Positions 21,937 to 32,500 of a DNA stretch of 64,000 bases are shown in pieces. The stretch is taken from positions 51,197,478 to 51,261,477 of the forward strand of contig NC_090177.1 of assembly GCF_024679245.1 (NCBI RefSeq), read 5' to 3'. This DNA is from Pseudorasbora parva. Lineage: Eukaryota; Chordata; Actinopteri; Cypriniformes; Gobionidae. How positions within the stretch are numbered: position 1 is the stretch's first letter; every line of letters starts with the position of its first letter. The notes below the pieces were generated by a model. The model did no database searches, was not told the origin of the DNA, and saw only the letters and a list, made by a program, of their open reading frames with translations. The translations under genes and the position numbers were made by a program.

Positions 21937-22960
21937 ATTCATATAAAGTATTTGTAATCAAAACTTAGTATAGTAATAATTATTATTGTCATCATCATCA
22001 TCATCTTGGATACGTTTTTTAATTCATGTTTTGCAAAAGCACTCAATACAGCCACTGTCGTGCAAACACTGATGTTTTACACAGATTAAAAAAACTTACA
22101 TTGACATAACATAAACATATCGTCGTTTCACCCGTGCTCATATTATCAGCATTAGTTGACCGAGAGAAACAGCTGTCCGAGTTCGGTTTTACGATGACGC
22201 TATCACGTATGCTCAGTATCTCAGCTCACCTGTTTTTAGAATCGAACGTGTCTGAAAGAAACAGTTTTCGATTCTGTACTGGAGATCCGATAACCCCTGC
22301 AACCCATTCCTGACTCGAGTCGAGATCTGCTGTATCAGTGTGTGTGTGCTGAGCTGCGAACTGCTCCAAGCTGAATATGTCTGATATCGAACCTACTGTT
22401 TTGATTACATTTTAAAATGTGTATCGACTTTAATTAATTATTTTTAATCTTTAATCTATTTAAATTAAATAAGAAAAAAGCTGTTCCTGAAAATATTGTG
22501 CATTATTGATAAAAAAAAAAAAATGTTAGTTTGACCGTTTTTACAATCCATTGTTTCCAAACTTTAAAATAATACAGTGATAAGACAGCTTTATGTGATG
22601 TTTCCAAACGTGATTCGTTTTATACACTTAAAACCTGCATTTCGTTCCTCTGGACAAATAACACACATGCTCAGCTCATCGGCTCATCGGCTCATCGGTT
22701 CATCGGTTCTCAGTATTGAACGTGTCCGAAAGAAATGGTTTTCGATTCTGTACTGCTGATCCGAGGATCTGAGAGCTGCTTGCACGTTCGGTTACTCGCG
22801 CATGCTCAGTATCAGCTCTCAGCAAAACAGGGCTCTCAAGTTTTGAACTGAGTTCACAGTGAGATTTCGGCCGTGGCGGCAGCAACGGAGGTTTGGCTGG
22901 GTACGGGGGTCTGATATGAAAAATGACAAATTTGTACAAATAAAATAAATATGTATTTAA

Positions 22961-23056
<96 letters not shown>

Positions 23057-25046
23057 GTTAGTGTTGTTTATTGGTGTTGGTAGCAGGTTTTTGAGGCCTT
23101 CAGCCCAGAGGTTGGTGGCACCTTAACATGAGCACAGTCGCGCTGAAGTGAGCTGTGGTTTTACTCTCAAATAATCTTAGACAAGCTGCCTATGATTATT
23201 GTTTGCTATATCAGTATGGTTGTATTTTTTCCTCTCTTTATGACAGCGGAAACAACTCCCACACCCAATACCCCATCATTTTTTAGCCATACAGATAGGC
23301 TAAGTACAAGACATAATTATAAACTGTCTACTTTTATTTGTGTTCACTCAAAATAACAACAAAGGCTGTGGATTCAGGGAACGGAGCACCCCACTCCAAA
23401 CAGTCTTTATTTCAAATATCTATTTTGTTTATTAAAAGCAAAGTTTTTAATTTCAAAAGCATTTCTGAATTCAGTTAAAATAACAAAATGTAATAAAAAA
23501 TGTTTTTTTTGCCACCATGCTAAATGTACTTAATGCTTGAATAACACCTATGTCTCCTTTCCTTTAAAAATAATGGCTAGTGCGGTGATGTGGCATCATT
23601 TTTGGAATTGCTTGAACATGTTAAACACATCTAATTATTTCTGTAGTACATTTTAATTTTAATTTTGCGACTTATATAAAGTATTAGCCTACAATATACA
23701 ATTTATGTTTAAATTATGTTAAAACTAGTGTAGGAAATAGCAAATGTAAATTATATTATTCAATTTGAATTATTATTTTGCTCCAAATGTTGCACACATG
23801 GTATGGAAAATGTAAATGTAAATTTTGAAATGCATTGCCATTTTACATATTGCACTGCAAATTTTATATCGCTACACTTCAGCTTCCATATATAGGGGTG
23901 AGCACGAATATATTTGATATGTAAATAATGTTCGAAAAATAAAAATAATATTGAAATTTGACTATATTGCTTCGCTGGCCTAAATGCAGTGAATCCATTA
24001 TAAATCCCTCTAAATCTCGCAGTTATAACTAAATCCACTGGGTGGTGCTGTGGAGCGTGTTAATAACTCGACTGTATTTGATCACTAATGTCGTCTGCCT
24101 CGTGATGTTTGGAATTACTTAGATGAAAATGATCTTACAAAATGTAGTTACTTTTAATAAATTCATTAATGAAAGTGAGTTAAAAAAAAATCCCATCCAA
24201 ACAGCAGTGGAATGAGGACAGCTGTCCATCACCGCATTCACGAGTGCAGAAGAGCACAGATGTTCACTGAGTGAGAGCGCAATAACGTACATGATAGCAA
24301 AACGCATCTCATGCAAATCATGATTGAGACAAGGCTTCCTTTAAGTTTTGTTGAGGGATTAAGAACAGAAAACAAAGTGCTGTCAGAAACTTAACTTGAC
24401 ACCGTTATCTTTGTGTCTCTGCATCTGTCATCGGGGCTTAGTTGCCAACTAACGGTACTTCAGCGAGCATTTGATTCAATGAGCGAGGCCGTGGCGTGAA
24501 TCACAGAATGTGACGTTGGAATCAGAACATAAACGTTCTTGGGTGGAGGGAATATCTATATCTTACCCAGATACAGCAAATCTATTTTATGATTGGCTGT
24601 TTGGTCTCTATATATTTTATATTAGATTAACTGGTGCGTGGCAGGGCCGTCAGAACTCTATTGGAAACTCGCTTGATTCCTCTAACAGCGCGCGTGTTAC
24701 CCTGGCGATTTCTCTGCGTGAGAAATACAAGGTGTGGCGTGTGAGCGGGTTGAAATGCATGTGTCTCACGCCCAATGCATGAGACTTGAGAGCTCTGGCA
24801 AAACATGTCTCAGTTCAGCTAACGGTTGGAGTTACACCATATTATTCAAGACACTACTGTATTTCTAGTCGAAGGGACTGTCACTCATGTCAGAAAGTGA
24901 GTAACTATAGTAACTTGTGGGATCAGCGCTAATTTGAGACACGAACCGTTTAGAAATATTCAGTCCGATTTGGTGAACTGGTTTGACCGTTTCACTAAAA
25001 AGATCCAGTTAAAAAGAACGATTCGTTCGCGAACCGGACATCACTA
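21937..25046. other. Right part of hAT element, non-coding
   Basis: About 3.1 kb without a convincing gene; the largest frames are under 95 codons. It holds the microsatellite, short internal direct repeats and AT-rich sequence. No hAT dimerisation or BED zinc-finger motif was recognised. Confidence 0.6.
22962..23053. repeat. (TG)n(AG)n microsatellite
   Basis: A TG run followed directly by an AG run, about 90 bp in total, inside the hAT element. Confidence 0.95.
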
Positions 25047-25186
25047 GTCTTTAGTCTAAATAGCTTCCTCTGCTGGCTGTAGTGTTTACCCTCTGGCTAA
25101 AGATTCCTCCGATGACGCAAAATTACGATATACGTCATCTGAAGAATTTTTTCCAGAAATAAAATGCATAAATGTCTAGTCTCAGG

Positions 25187-25626
25187 TAGGGCTGCACGAT
25201 TTGGGGAAAATATATAATTGCGATTATTCTGGGTAAAATTGCGATTGCGATTTAAAATGCGATTATTGTTATTATTATTTTTTACAAATGAAAAGTGTGT
25301 GTATATAACATTTTATGTTTTTATATTAATGTGACTAATATTAATTATTATGATTATTATTACTGCTAAAAATATTTGTAAAAATAAGAAATATTACCAT
25401 TACAATAACATTTTCATAATTACAAATAAAAAAGAGTATGTCAGAATAAATATGTATAAAAATGAAATATCAATATCAATAAAAGGAGCAGCATTTATCA
25501 CAGAGCCGCTCTTCGCTAACACTGGGCATTTATTTATTTAATTAAAATCGCAGCCTTTGAGCTTTCATAATCGCACACAAGCCAAATCGCGATTGCGGTT
25601 TGATTTCGATTAATCGTGCAGCCCTA
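25187..25626. mobile_element. hAT MITE (440 bp)
   Basis: Ends TAGGGCTGCACGATT and AATCGTGCAGCCCTA are perfect inverted repeats, flanked by a perfect 8-bp duplication GTCTCAGG (25179-25186 and 25627-25634). The interior is rich in GCGATT/AATCGC motifs that can fold back. No coding capacity. Confidence 0.95.
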
Positions 25627-25774
25627 GTCTCAGGGGGATATGAGGGAAATGAGCATGATAATTCGAATATACTACAGGGTTTCTACTGATACAAAGCCAT
25701 ATTCTAATCGCTGAAGTAACCCTTTCATGCATTCTCGTCTTTATGACGTGTTAGTTCACATTTAACGATATCAA

Positions 25775-26179
25775 AGGGTTAGTTCACCCAAAAATGACAT
25801 TTATGTCATTAACTCCTCCCCCTAATGTCGCTCCACACCCGTAAGACCTCCGTTCATCTTCACACACAGTTTAAGATATTTTATATTTAGTCCGAGAGCG
25901 TATGCAAGTGTATGCACACTATACTGTCCATGTCCAGAAAGGGAATAAAAACATCATCACAGTAGTCCATATGAGACATCAGTGGGTTAATTAGAGTCTC
26001 TTGAAGCATCCAAAATACATTTGGGTCCAAAAATAACAAAAACTACGACTTTATTCAGCATTGGCTTCTCTTCCGCGTTTGTGTTCAATCCTCAAATAAA
26101 GATTCAAACGGTTATGAGTCAGCGAATCGATTCATGATTTGGATTGACATAAATTTCATTTTTGGGTGAACTAACCCCT
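25775..26179. mobile_element. TTAA-type MITE, deletion derivative
   Basis: Same ends as the element at 7756 (AGGGTTAGTTCACCC and inverse, with TTAA at 26180-26183 and a decayed TCAA on the left). The interior matches mainly the left arm of that element (AGTAGTCCATATGAGACATC, then TTCAGCATTGGCTTCTCTTC), so most of the mirrored arm is missing. Confidence 0.85.
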
Positions 26180-26213
26180 TTAAGTATAAAACAAGAACAA
26201 CCAGATCTCTTAC

Positions 26214-26400
26214 CTGGAGATATTCTGGAGATTTCTACAGCGCTGTGCTCGTGGTATAAGAGCGTTTTCAGTCTTGCCTGATGTCTTCTCTCATTCTCTG
26301 TGTTTTTGCTCTTCTTTTTTTCTACTGCTGGTTTCTGGTTGTTGGTTTATCTGCTGGTTTGATCTCATCTCTCACATCTGAGCTTTGACTGTGGTTTCAG
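26214..26400 (-). other. Candidate noncoding first exon of receptor-like gene
   Basis: On the minus strand this stretch ends in ATATCTCCAG followed by GTAAGAGATC, a near-consensus splice donor (intron from 26213). Splicing to the acceptor at 10246 would place the whole transposon nest in a ~16-kb intron and give a leader of noncoding exon plus 36 bp before the receptor ATG. The right boundary is a guess. Alternative: on the plus strand an ATG at 26280 opens a 35-codon hydrophobic, signal-peptide-like frame (MSSLILCVFALLFF...) preceded by a TATAA at about 26254, so this could be a decayed first exon of another gene. Confidence 0.35.
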
Positions 26401-26812
26401 TAAGAAGCACGAATAATATTTACTAAAACCATATTTAATTAAATGTTTAAAATCTGTAAAGAGATAGTTCACCTAAAATTTTGAATTACTGCCCAATCAT
26501 TTACTCTCCCTCGGTGGCTCCAGAGGTTAATAAAGACCTTCAGACTTGTAACGGAAATAACAATCATTGATGTACTTTCTGATTTAAAAGAGGCCATTAC
26601 TGAAGCCGCAGTCAGAATTTGTGAGCTGAGAACTGCAACCACACCAGATAAAACTTACAACCAGAAACCAGTGGATGAGCAACACATTCTCACTCTAAAG
26701 ACGTCAAAAACTGAGGCATGTACACATTATGCTCATTAAGCAGTTCGTAATGAATTTGTGACTAATTCATATCAATTCTTATAATTTCAAATGATATTCT
26801 TAAGGCACAGTG
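26401..26812. other. Unassigned, with a TTAA-MITE end fragment
   Basis: AT-rich. At about 26462-26520 there is a diverged piece resembling the AGTTCACC...TTACTC terminal region of the TTAA MITEs. A stop-free stretch at about 26520-26740 on the plus strand lacks a Met start and resembles nothing I know. Confidence 0.35.
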
Positions 26813-26820
26813 TGTTACGG

Positions 26821-27510
26821 CAGAATCCTGCACGGGTCCATTTTTGGAGACCCGCCCCTGCCCGTACCCGCAAGGTTCAGCACCAGATCTGACCCATTAC
26901 CCGTGAAAATATCAAAATTAAATCCGCACCTGCCCAGACCCGTATATATGTTGCCCGTTACCTGACCAGTGCCCGCGATAAATCACACGCTAAAATCATT
27001 CAACTTAAAGTGCTTTATTTGTTATCCTGAACCTCTCTCGACATCAAAATGATTCATGAATGGGCTAATGAAACAGGCAAAAGTGCCTTTAAAGACTCGT
27101 TGTCAACAATTTCATATAGCTACTCCACTCACCAACTTTACTTTTATTTCATTCATTGCTACTCCTGCAACGCTCGGTCCTTCTGGGTTACGAGAGGCAT
27201 CAACAAAAGTTGCACTGTCGCAGTGGTGGTGACGTGATGGGTCAAATGGTATATCATTGTTGCGTGTATATGTAATGGTAATTTGGAATATAAATTGTAA
27301 TAGCCTACGATATGTTCGATGGGGGAAGAAGGAGGCAGGAACCGGCAGCCCCTCATGGACATCTGCCAAGCGCACACACATAATAAAACGTAAACAAAAC
27401 TCAACGTCAAATCCAGGTCTGGTGATCTCTTGTCCATATATGCTTCCGAGCTCCCTCAGAGGACTCGAGACCGGTGTGGCTCGCAGGTGACGCTCAATCG
27501 CAATCACGCT

Positions 27511-27541
<31 letters not shown>

Positions 27542-27732
27542 GTTCACTTTGCCACAGAAATATTGCACATGTTTTTCATCCGCCAATCCGCGCTACTACC
27601 CGCCCGCACAGAGTTAATTATCCGCCCGCATCCCCGCACGTGAATTTTATAAATGTCACAATCAACCAGTTTTAGCCACTTTTATGCGGGTACACGGATA
27701 CCCGCGGGTACCCGACCCGTTGCAGGACTCTG
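26821..27732. mobile_element. hAT-like MITE (912 bp)
   Basis: Left end CAGAATCCTGCACGGGTC and right end GACCCGTTGCAGGACTCTG are imperfect inverted repeats flanked by TGTTACGG (26813-26820) and TGTTACGA (27733-27740). Subterminal regions are rich in ACCCGC/GCGGGT motifs. It contains a CT microsatellite at about 27517-27541. Reading frames inside are not recognisable as transposase. Confidence 0.88.
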
Positions 27733-27740
27733 TGTTACGA

Positions 27741-27917
27741 TACAGAACTGCGGAGACAAAGGTGTTATATGAAATGATTTATTGAGCAGACCAGTAGAGA
27801 GAGCAGAATGGAGTGCAGTGCAGATTGGGATCTTGAGATGATGACAGCCAGATGAGAGATCCGTAGAGACTCAGAATGACGACGATGGAGACAGACAATG
27901 GAATACGAGGAACACTT
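27741..27917. other. Unassigned sequence left of MITE
   Basis: This stretch and 29425-29528 were contiguous before the hAT MITE inserted. They contain AGCAGACCAGTAGAGAGAGC and GA-rich sequence and lead directly into the 74-bp array. Possibly part of an unrecognised repeat. Confidence 0.35.
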
Positions 27918-27925
27918 AGCCACAG

Positions 27926-29416
27926 CAGGGCCGTGCACAGACATTTTGAGGGGCAGTGGTCCAAACCAAAACAAAGGGGCACTATAAGGGGGTTGAGTAT
28001 CATCCCAATATAGAGAATGAATAACAAACCTTTTACAATCATACTGTAAATACAATTGTTAGGCTTAAGTGCTAATTAAATTTATGTTGTTCTAATTATT
28101 CTTCCAAAAAGTCGATTCTGGGCTAATTTGATCTCTTTTCTATTTTATTTTTTATTGGAGATTTATGTAGCAAATGAGCAAAACAGACAGATGATAATTC
28201 TGCAAACATTGCTAGAGATGTTTTGCACAAGTATGAACTTTTTTGAAAAAAAATTCTTAGGGTGTGCTTTAGCCCCATTGTATCCTGATACAACTCATTT
28301 ATAATAGCCTTTATTACTTTTTTTTAAATTGTGTATACGGTTAATATGGTCTAAATAAAATATCATAAATATGACATGTTATAGATAATAGTATTAACTC
28401 GTAAAATGTATTATAATCAGAAATCTATTTTACAGGAGTTAAAGGTCCCGTTCTTCGCGATTCCATCTATCAAACTTTAGTTAGTGTGTAATGTTGCTGT
28501 TGGAGCATAAATAACACCTGTAAAATTATAAAGCTCAAAGTTCAATGCCAAGCGAGATATTTGATTTAACAGAAGTTCCCTTTCAAAGCCTACAGCGAGC
28601 GGCCGGTTTGGACTACACCGCTGCACTTCCTGCTGTAATGACGTCACTAGAACCGTTTGTTGACTAAAGCTCCGCCCACAAGAATATGCAAAATAGGGGG
28701 CGTGGTCTCGCTGCTCTCCCACGTGGAGAAGAGCGCATTCAGCGCTTGCATCTCCCCGTTATGGTAAGAGGCGGGACCTTTCCGGTCAAAGTGCGCTAAG
28801 CTGCTGTCCAATCACAACGCGGGAAGCGCTTGCCCAATCAGAACTCGTTACGTATTTCTGAAGGAGGGACTTCATAGAACAAGGAAATCATCAGGACGTT
28901 TGTAGGACAGAGGAAACAGCCCTGTACAGATAAGACAAGTGTGTGAAAAATACTGTTTTTTTACACGCAAAACATGAACTCATATTATATTGCACACTGT
29001 AAACATAATCAAAGCTTCGAAAACACGTGAAGAACGGGACCTTTTAAAGAGTGACAAACTGTCAGCTAAATATTCAGTATACAGTATGACGATTTACCCG
29101 CTGGCATGCTGGAGCTTTGAATCCATTTTTGCACTGTTGAAACAAACAAACTACTAATTCCGCAAATCAACCACTGTCTGTATGTGGATTGTAGTTTGTA
29201 ATATACCTGTTATTGGGACGACATTCTGGAACTGCCATCTCCACAGAGAGCGGCCACTGCCACAAACGGTGAGCGATGCTGCGGAGTTGCTGCGAATTAG
29301 TGGAACAGGACGCTTTTATGGGAATCCTCTGGGGGTGAGGAAGGAAAGGAACAAGAAGGACAGAGCAGAGAGGCAGTGGCTCTAGCCACCGGGCCACCCC
29401 CCTGTGCACAGCCCTA
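27926..29416. mobile_element. hAT MITE (1.5 kb) containing a second MITE
   Basis: Ends CAGGGCCGTGCACAG and CTGTGCACAGCCCTA are inverted repeats; the 8-bp duplication AGCCACAG is perfect (27918-27925 and 29417-29424). It contains the TTAA-type element at 28443-29043. No transposase frame recognised. Confidence 0.92.
28443..29043. mobile_element. TTAA-type MITE nested in hAT MITE
   Basis: Ends AGGTCCCGTTCTTC and GAAGAACGGGACCT are perfect inverted repeats. TTAA lies at 28439-28442 and, one base out, at 29044-29047. It differs from the AGGGTTAGTTC family. No coding capacity. Confidence 0.88.
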
Positions 29417-29528
29417 AGCCACAGGACGCTGGAGATCGAAGGACGAGGAGACACTAGACACTGGAGACGAAGGAGGCAGGCACTGGGTATTCGCTGGAGA
29501 CTTGGTCAGAGTAGCGAGTTGAGACCCT

Positions 29529-32500
29529 TGGAAGTGCGATTGCGTCACAGCGGCACTACGAAGGCTGTCCCAATGTGAAGGCTGCACCTCTGAAGGCCAC
29601 ATTTGAAGTGCAATTACGTCACAGCGGCACTGCGAAGGCTGTCCCAATGTGAAGGCTGCACCTCTGAAGGCCACATTTGAAGTGCGATTACGTCACAGCG
29701 GCACTACGAAGGCTGTCCCAAAGTGAAGGCTACACCCTCTGAAGGCCACATTTGAAGTGCGATTACGTCACAGCTGCACTACGAAGACTGTCCCAATGTG
29801 AAGGCTGCACCTCTGAAGGCCACATTTGAAGTGCGATTGCGTCACAGAGGCACTACGAAGGCTGTCCCAATGTGAAGGCTGCACCTCTGAAGGCCACATT
29901 TGAAGTGTGATTACGTCACAGCGGCACTACGAAGGCTGTCCCAATGTGAAGGCTGCACCTCTGAAGGCCACATTTGAAGTGCGATTACGTCACAGCGGCA
30001 CTACGAAGGCTGTCCCAATGTGAAGGCTGCACCTCTGAAGGCCACATTTGAAGTGTGATTACGTCACAGCGGCACTACGAAGGCTGTCCCAATGTGAAGG
30101 CTGTACCTCTGAAGGCCACATTTGAAGTGTGATTACGTCACAGCGGCACTACGAAGGCTGTCCCAATGTGAAGGCTGTACCTCTGAAGGCCACATTTGAA
30201 GTGTGATTGCGTCACAGCAGCACTACGAAGGCTGTCCCAATGTGAAGGCTGCTCCTCTGAAGGCCACATTTGAAGTGCGATTACGTCACAGCGGCACTAC
30301 GAAGGCTGTCCCAATGTGAAGACTGCACCCTCTGAAGGCCACATTTGAAGTGTGATTACGTCACAGCGGCACTACGAAGGCTGTCCCAATGTGAAGGCTG
30401 CACCTATGAAGGCCACATTTGAAGTGCGATTACGTCACAGCGGCACTACGAAGGCTGTCCCAAAGTGAAGACTGCACCTCTGAAGGCCACATTTGAAGTG
30501 CGATTACGTCACAGCGGCACTACGAAGGCTGTCCCAATGTGAAGACTGCACCCTCTGAAGGCCACATTTGAAGTGTGATTACGTCACAGCGGCACTACGA
30601 AGGCTGTCCCAATGTGAAGGCTGCACCTCTGAAGGCCACATTTGAAGTGTGATTACGTCACAGCGGCACTACGAAGGCTGTCCCAATGTGAAGGCTGCAC
30701 CTCTGAAGGCCACATTTGAAGTGCGATTACGTCACAGCGGCACTACGAAGGCTGTCCCAATGTGAAGGCTGCACCTCTGAAGGCCACATTTGAAGTGCGA
30801 TTACGTCACAGCGGCACTACGAAGACTGTCCCAATGTGAAGGCTGCACCTCTGAAGGCCACATTTGAAGTGCGATTACGTCACAGCGGCACTACGAAGGC
30901 TGTCCCAATGTGAAGGCTGCACCTCTGAAGGCCACATTTGAAGTGCGATTACGTCACAGCGGCACTACGAAGACTGTCCCAATGTGAAGGCTGCACCTCT
31001 GAAGGCCACATTTGAAGTGCGATTACGTCACAGCGGCACTACGAAGGCTGTCCCAATGTGAAGGCTGCACCTCTGAAGGCCACATTTGAAGTGCGATTAC
31101 GTCACAGCGGCACTACGAAGACTGTCCCAATGTGAAGGCTGCACCTCTGAAGGCCACATTTGAAGTGCGATTACGTCACAGCGGCACTACGAAGGCTGTC
31201 CCAATGTGAAGACTGCACCTCTAAAGGCCACATTTGAAGTGCGATTACGTCACAGCGGCACTACGAAGGCTGTCCCAATGTGAAGGCTGCACCTCTAAAG
31301 GCCACATTTGAAGTGCGATTACGTCACAGCGGCACTACGAAGGCTGTCCCAATGTGAAGGCTGCACCTCTGAAGGCCACATTTGAAGTGAGATTACGTCA
31401 CAGCGGCACTACGAAGGCTGTCCCAATGTGAAGGCTGCACCTCTGAAGGCCACATTTGAAGTGAGATTACGTCACAGCGGCACTACGAAGGCTGTCCCAA
31501 TGTGAAGGCTGCACCTCTGAAGGCCACATTTGAAGTGCGATTACGTCACAGCGGCACTACAAAGGCTGTCCCAATGTGAAGGCTGCACCTCTGAAGGCCA
31601 CATTTGAAGTGCGATTACGTCACAGCGGCACTACGAAGGCTGTCCCAATGTGAAGACTGCACCTCTGAAGGCCACATTTGAAGTGGGATTACGTCACAGC
31701 AGCACTACGAAGGCTGTCCCAATGTAAAGGCTGCACCTCTGAAGGCCGCATTTGAAGTGCGATTACGTCACAGCGGCACTACGAAGGCTGTCCCAATGTG
31801 AAGACTGCACCTCTGAAGGCCGCATTTGAAGTGTGATTACGTCACAGCGGCACTACGAAGGCTGTCCCAATGTAAAGGCTGCACCTCTGAAGGCCACATT
31901 TGAAGTGCGATTACGTCACAGCGGCACTACGAAGGCTGTCCCAATGTGAAGGCTGCACCTCTGAAGGCCACATTTGAAGTGCGATTACGTCACAGCGGCA
32001 CTACGAAGGCTGTCCCAATGTGAAGGCTGCACCTCTGAAGGCCACATTTGAAGTGCGATTACGTCACAGCGGCACTACGAAGGCTGTCCCAATGTGAAGG
32101 CTGCACCTCTGAAGGCCACATTTGAAGTGTGATTACGTCACAGCGGCACTACGAAGGCTGTCCCAATGTGAAGGCTGCTCCTCTGAAGGCCACATTTGAA
32201 GTGTGATTACGTCACAGCGGCACTACGAAGGCTGTCCCAATGTAAAGGCTGCACCTCTGAAGGCCACATTTGAAGTGCGATTACATCACAGCGGCACTAC
32301 GAAGGCTGTCCCAATGTGAAGGCTGCACCTCTGAAGGCCACATTTGAAGTGCGATTACATCACAGCGGCACTACGAAGACTGTCCCAATGTGAAGGCTGC
32401 ACCTATGAAGGCCGCATTTGAAGTGCGATTACGTCACAGCAGCACTACGAAGGCTGTCCCAATGTAAAGGCTGCACCTCTGAAGGCCGCATTTGAAGTGC

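Larger units (their letters stand above)
12397..25046. mobile_element. hAT-superfamily DNA transposon (host of gypsy-1)
   Basis: The left end TAGTGATGGGAAGTTCGG and right end CGAACCGGACATCACTA are imperfect inverted repeats flanked by a perfect 8-bp duplication, GTCTTTAG (12389-12396 and 25047-25054), the size expected for hAT. Its own sequence is 12397-12551 plus 21937-25046, about 3.3 kb. No transposase frame is recognisable, so it is probably non-autonomous. The interior has internal direct repeats (a GTTTTCGATTCTGTACTG motif near 22266 and 22738) and a TG/AG microsatellite. Confidence 0.88.
10376..25723. mobile_element. TTAA-type element carrying a minisatellite, split by nested insertions
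   Basis: The left end AGGGGTACTTCAGCG follows TTAA (10372-10375). The inverse end CGCTGAAGTAACCCT lies at about 25709-25723 and is followed by TTCA, a likely decayed TTAA. The element's own sequence is 10376-12396, then 25055-25186, then 25635-25723. It includes the 34-bp minisatellite. A hAT element (12397-25046) and a hAT MITE (25187-25626) interrupt it, both with perfect 8-bp target duplications. No transposase seen. Confidence 0.75.

Noticed and set aside
27112..27507. 131-codon minus-strand frame in the hAT MITE
   Set aside because: No domain, lies within a TIR-bounded element and overlaps a microsatellite.
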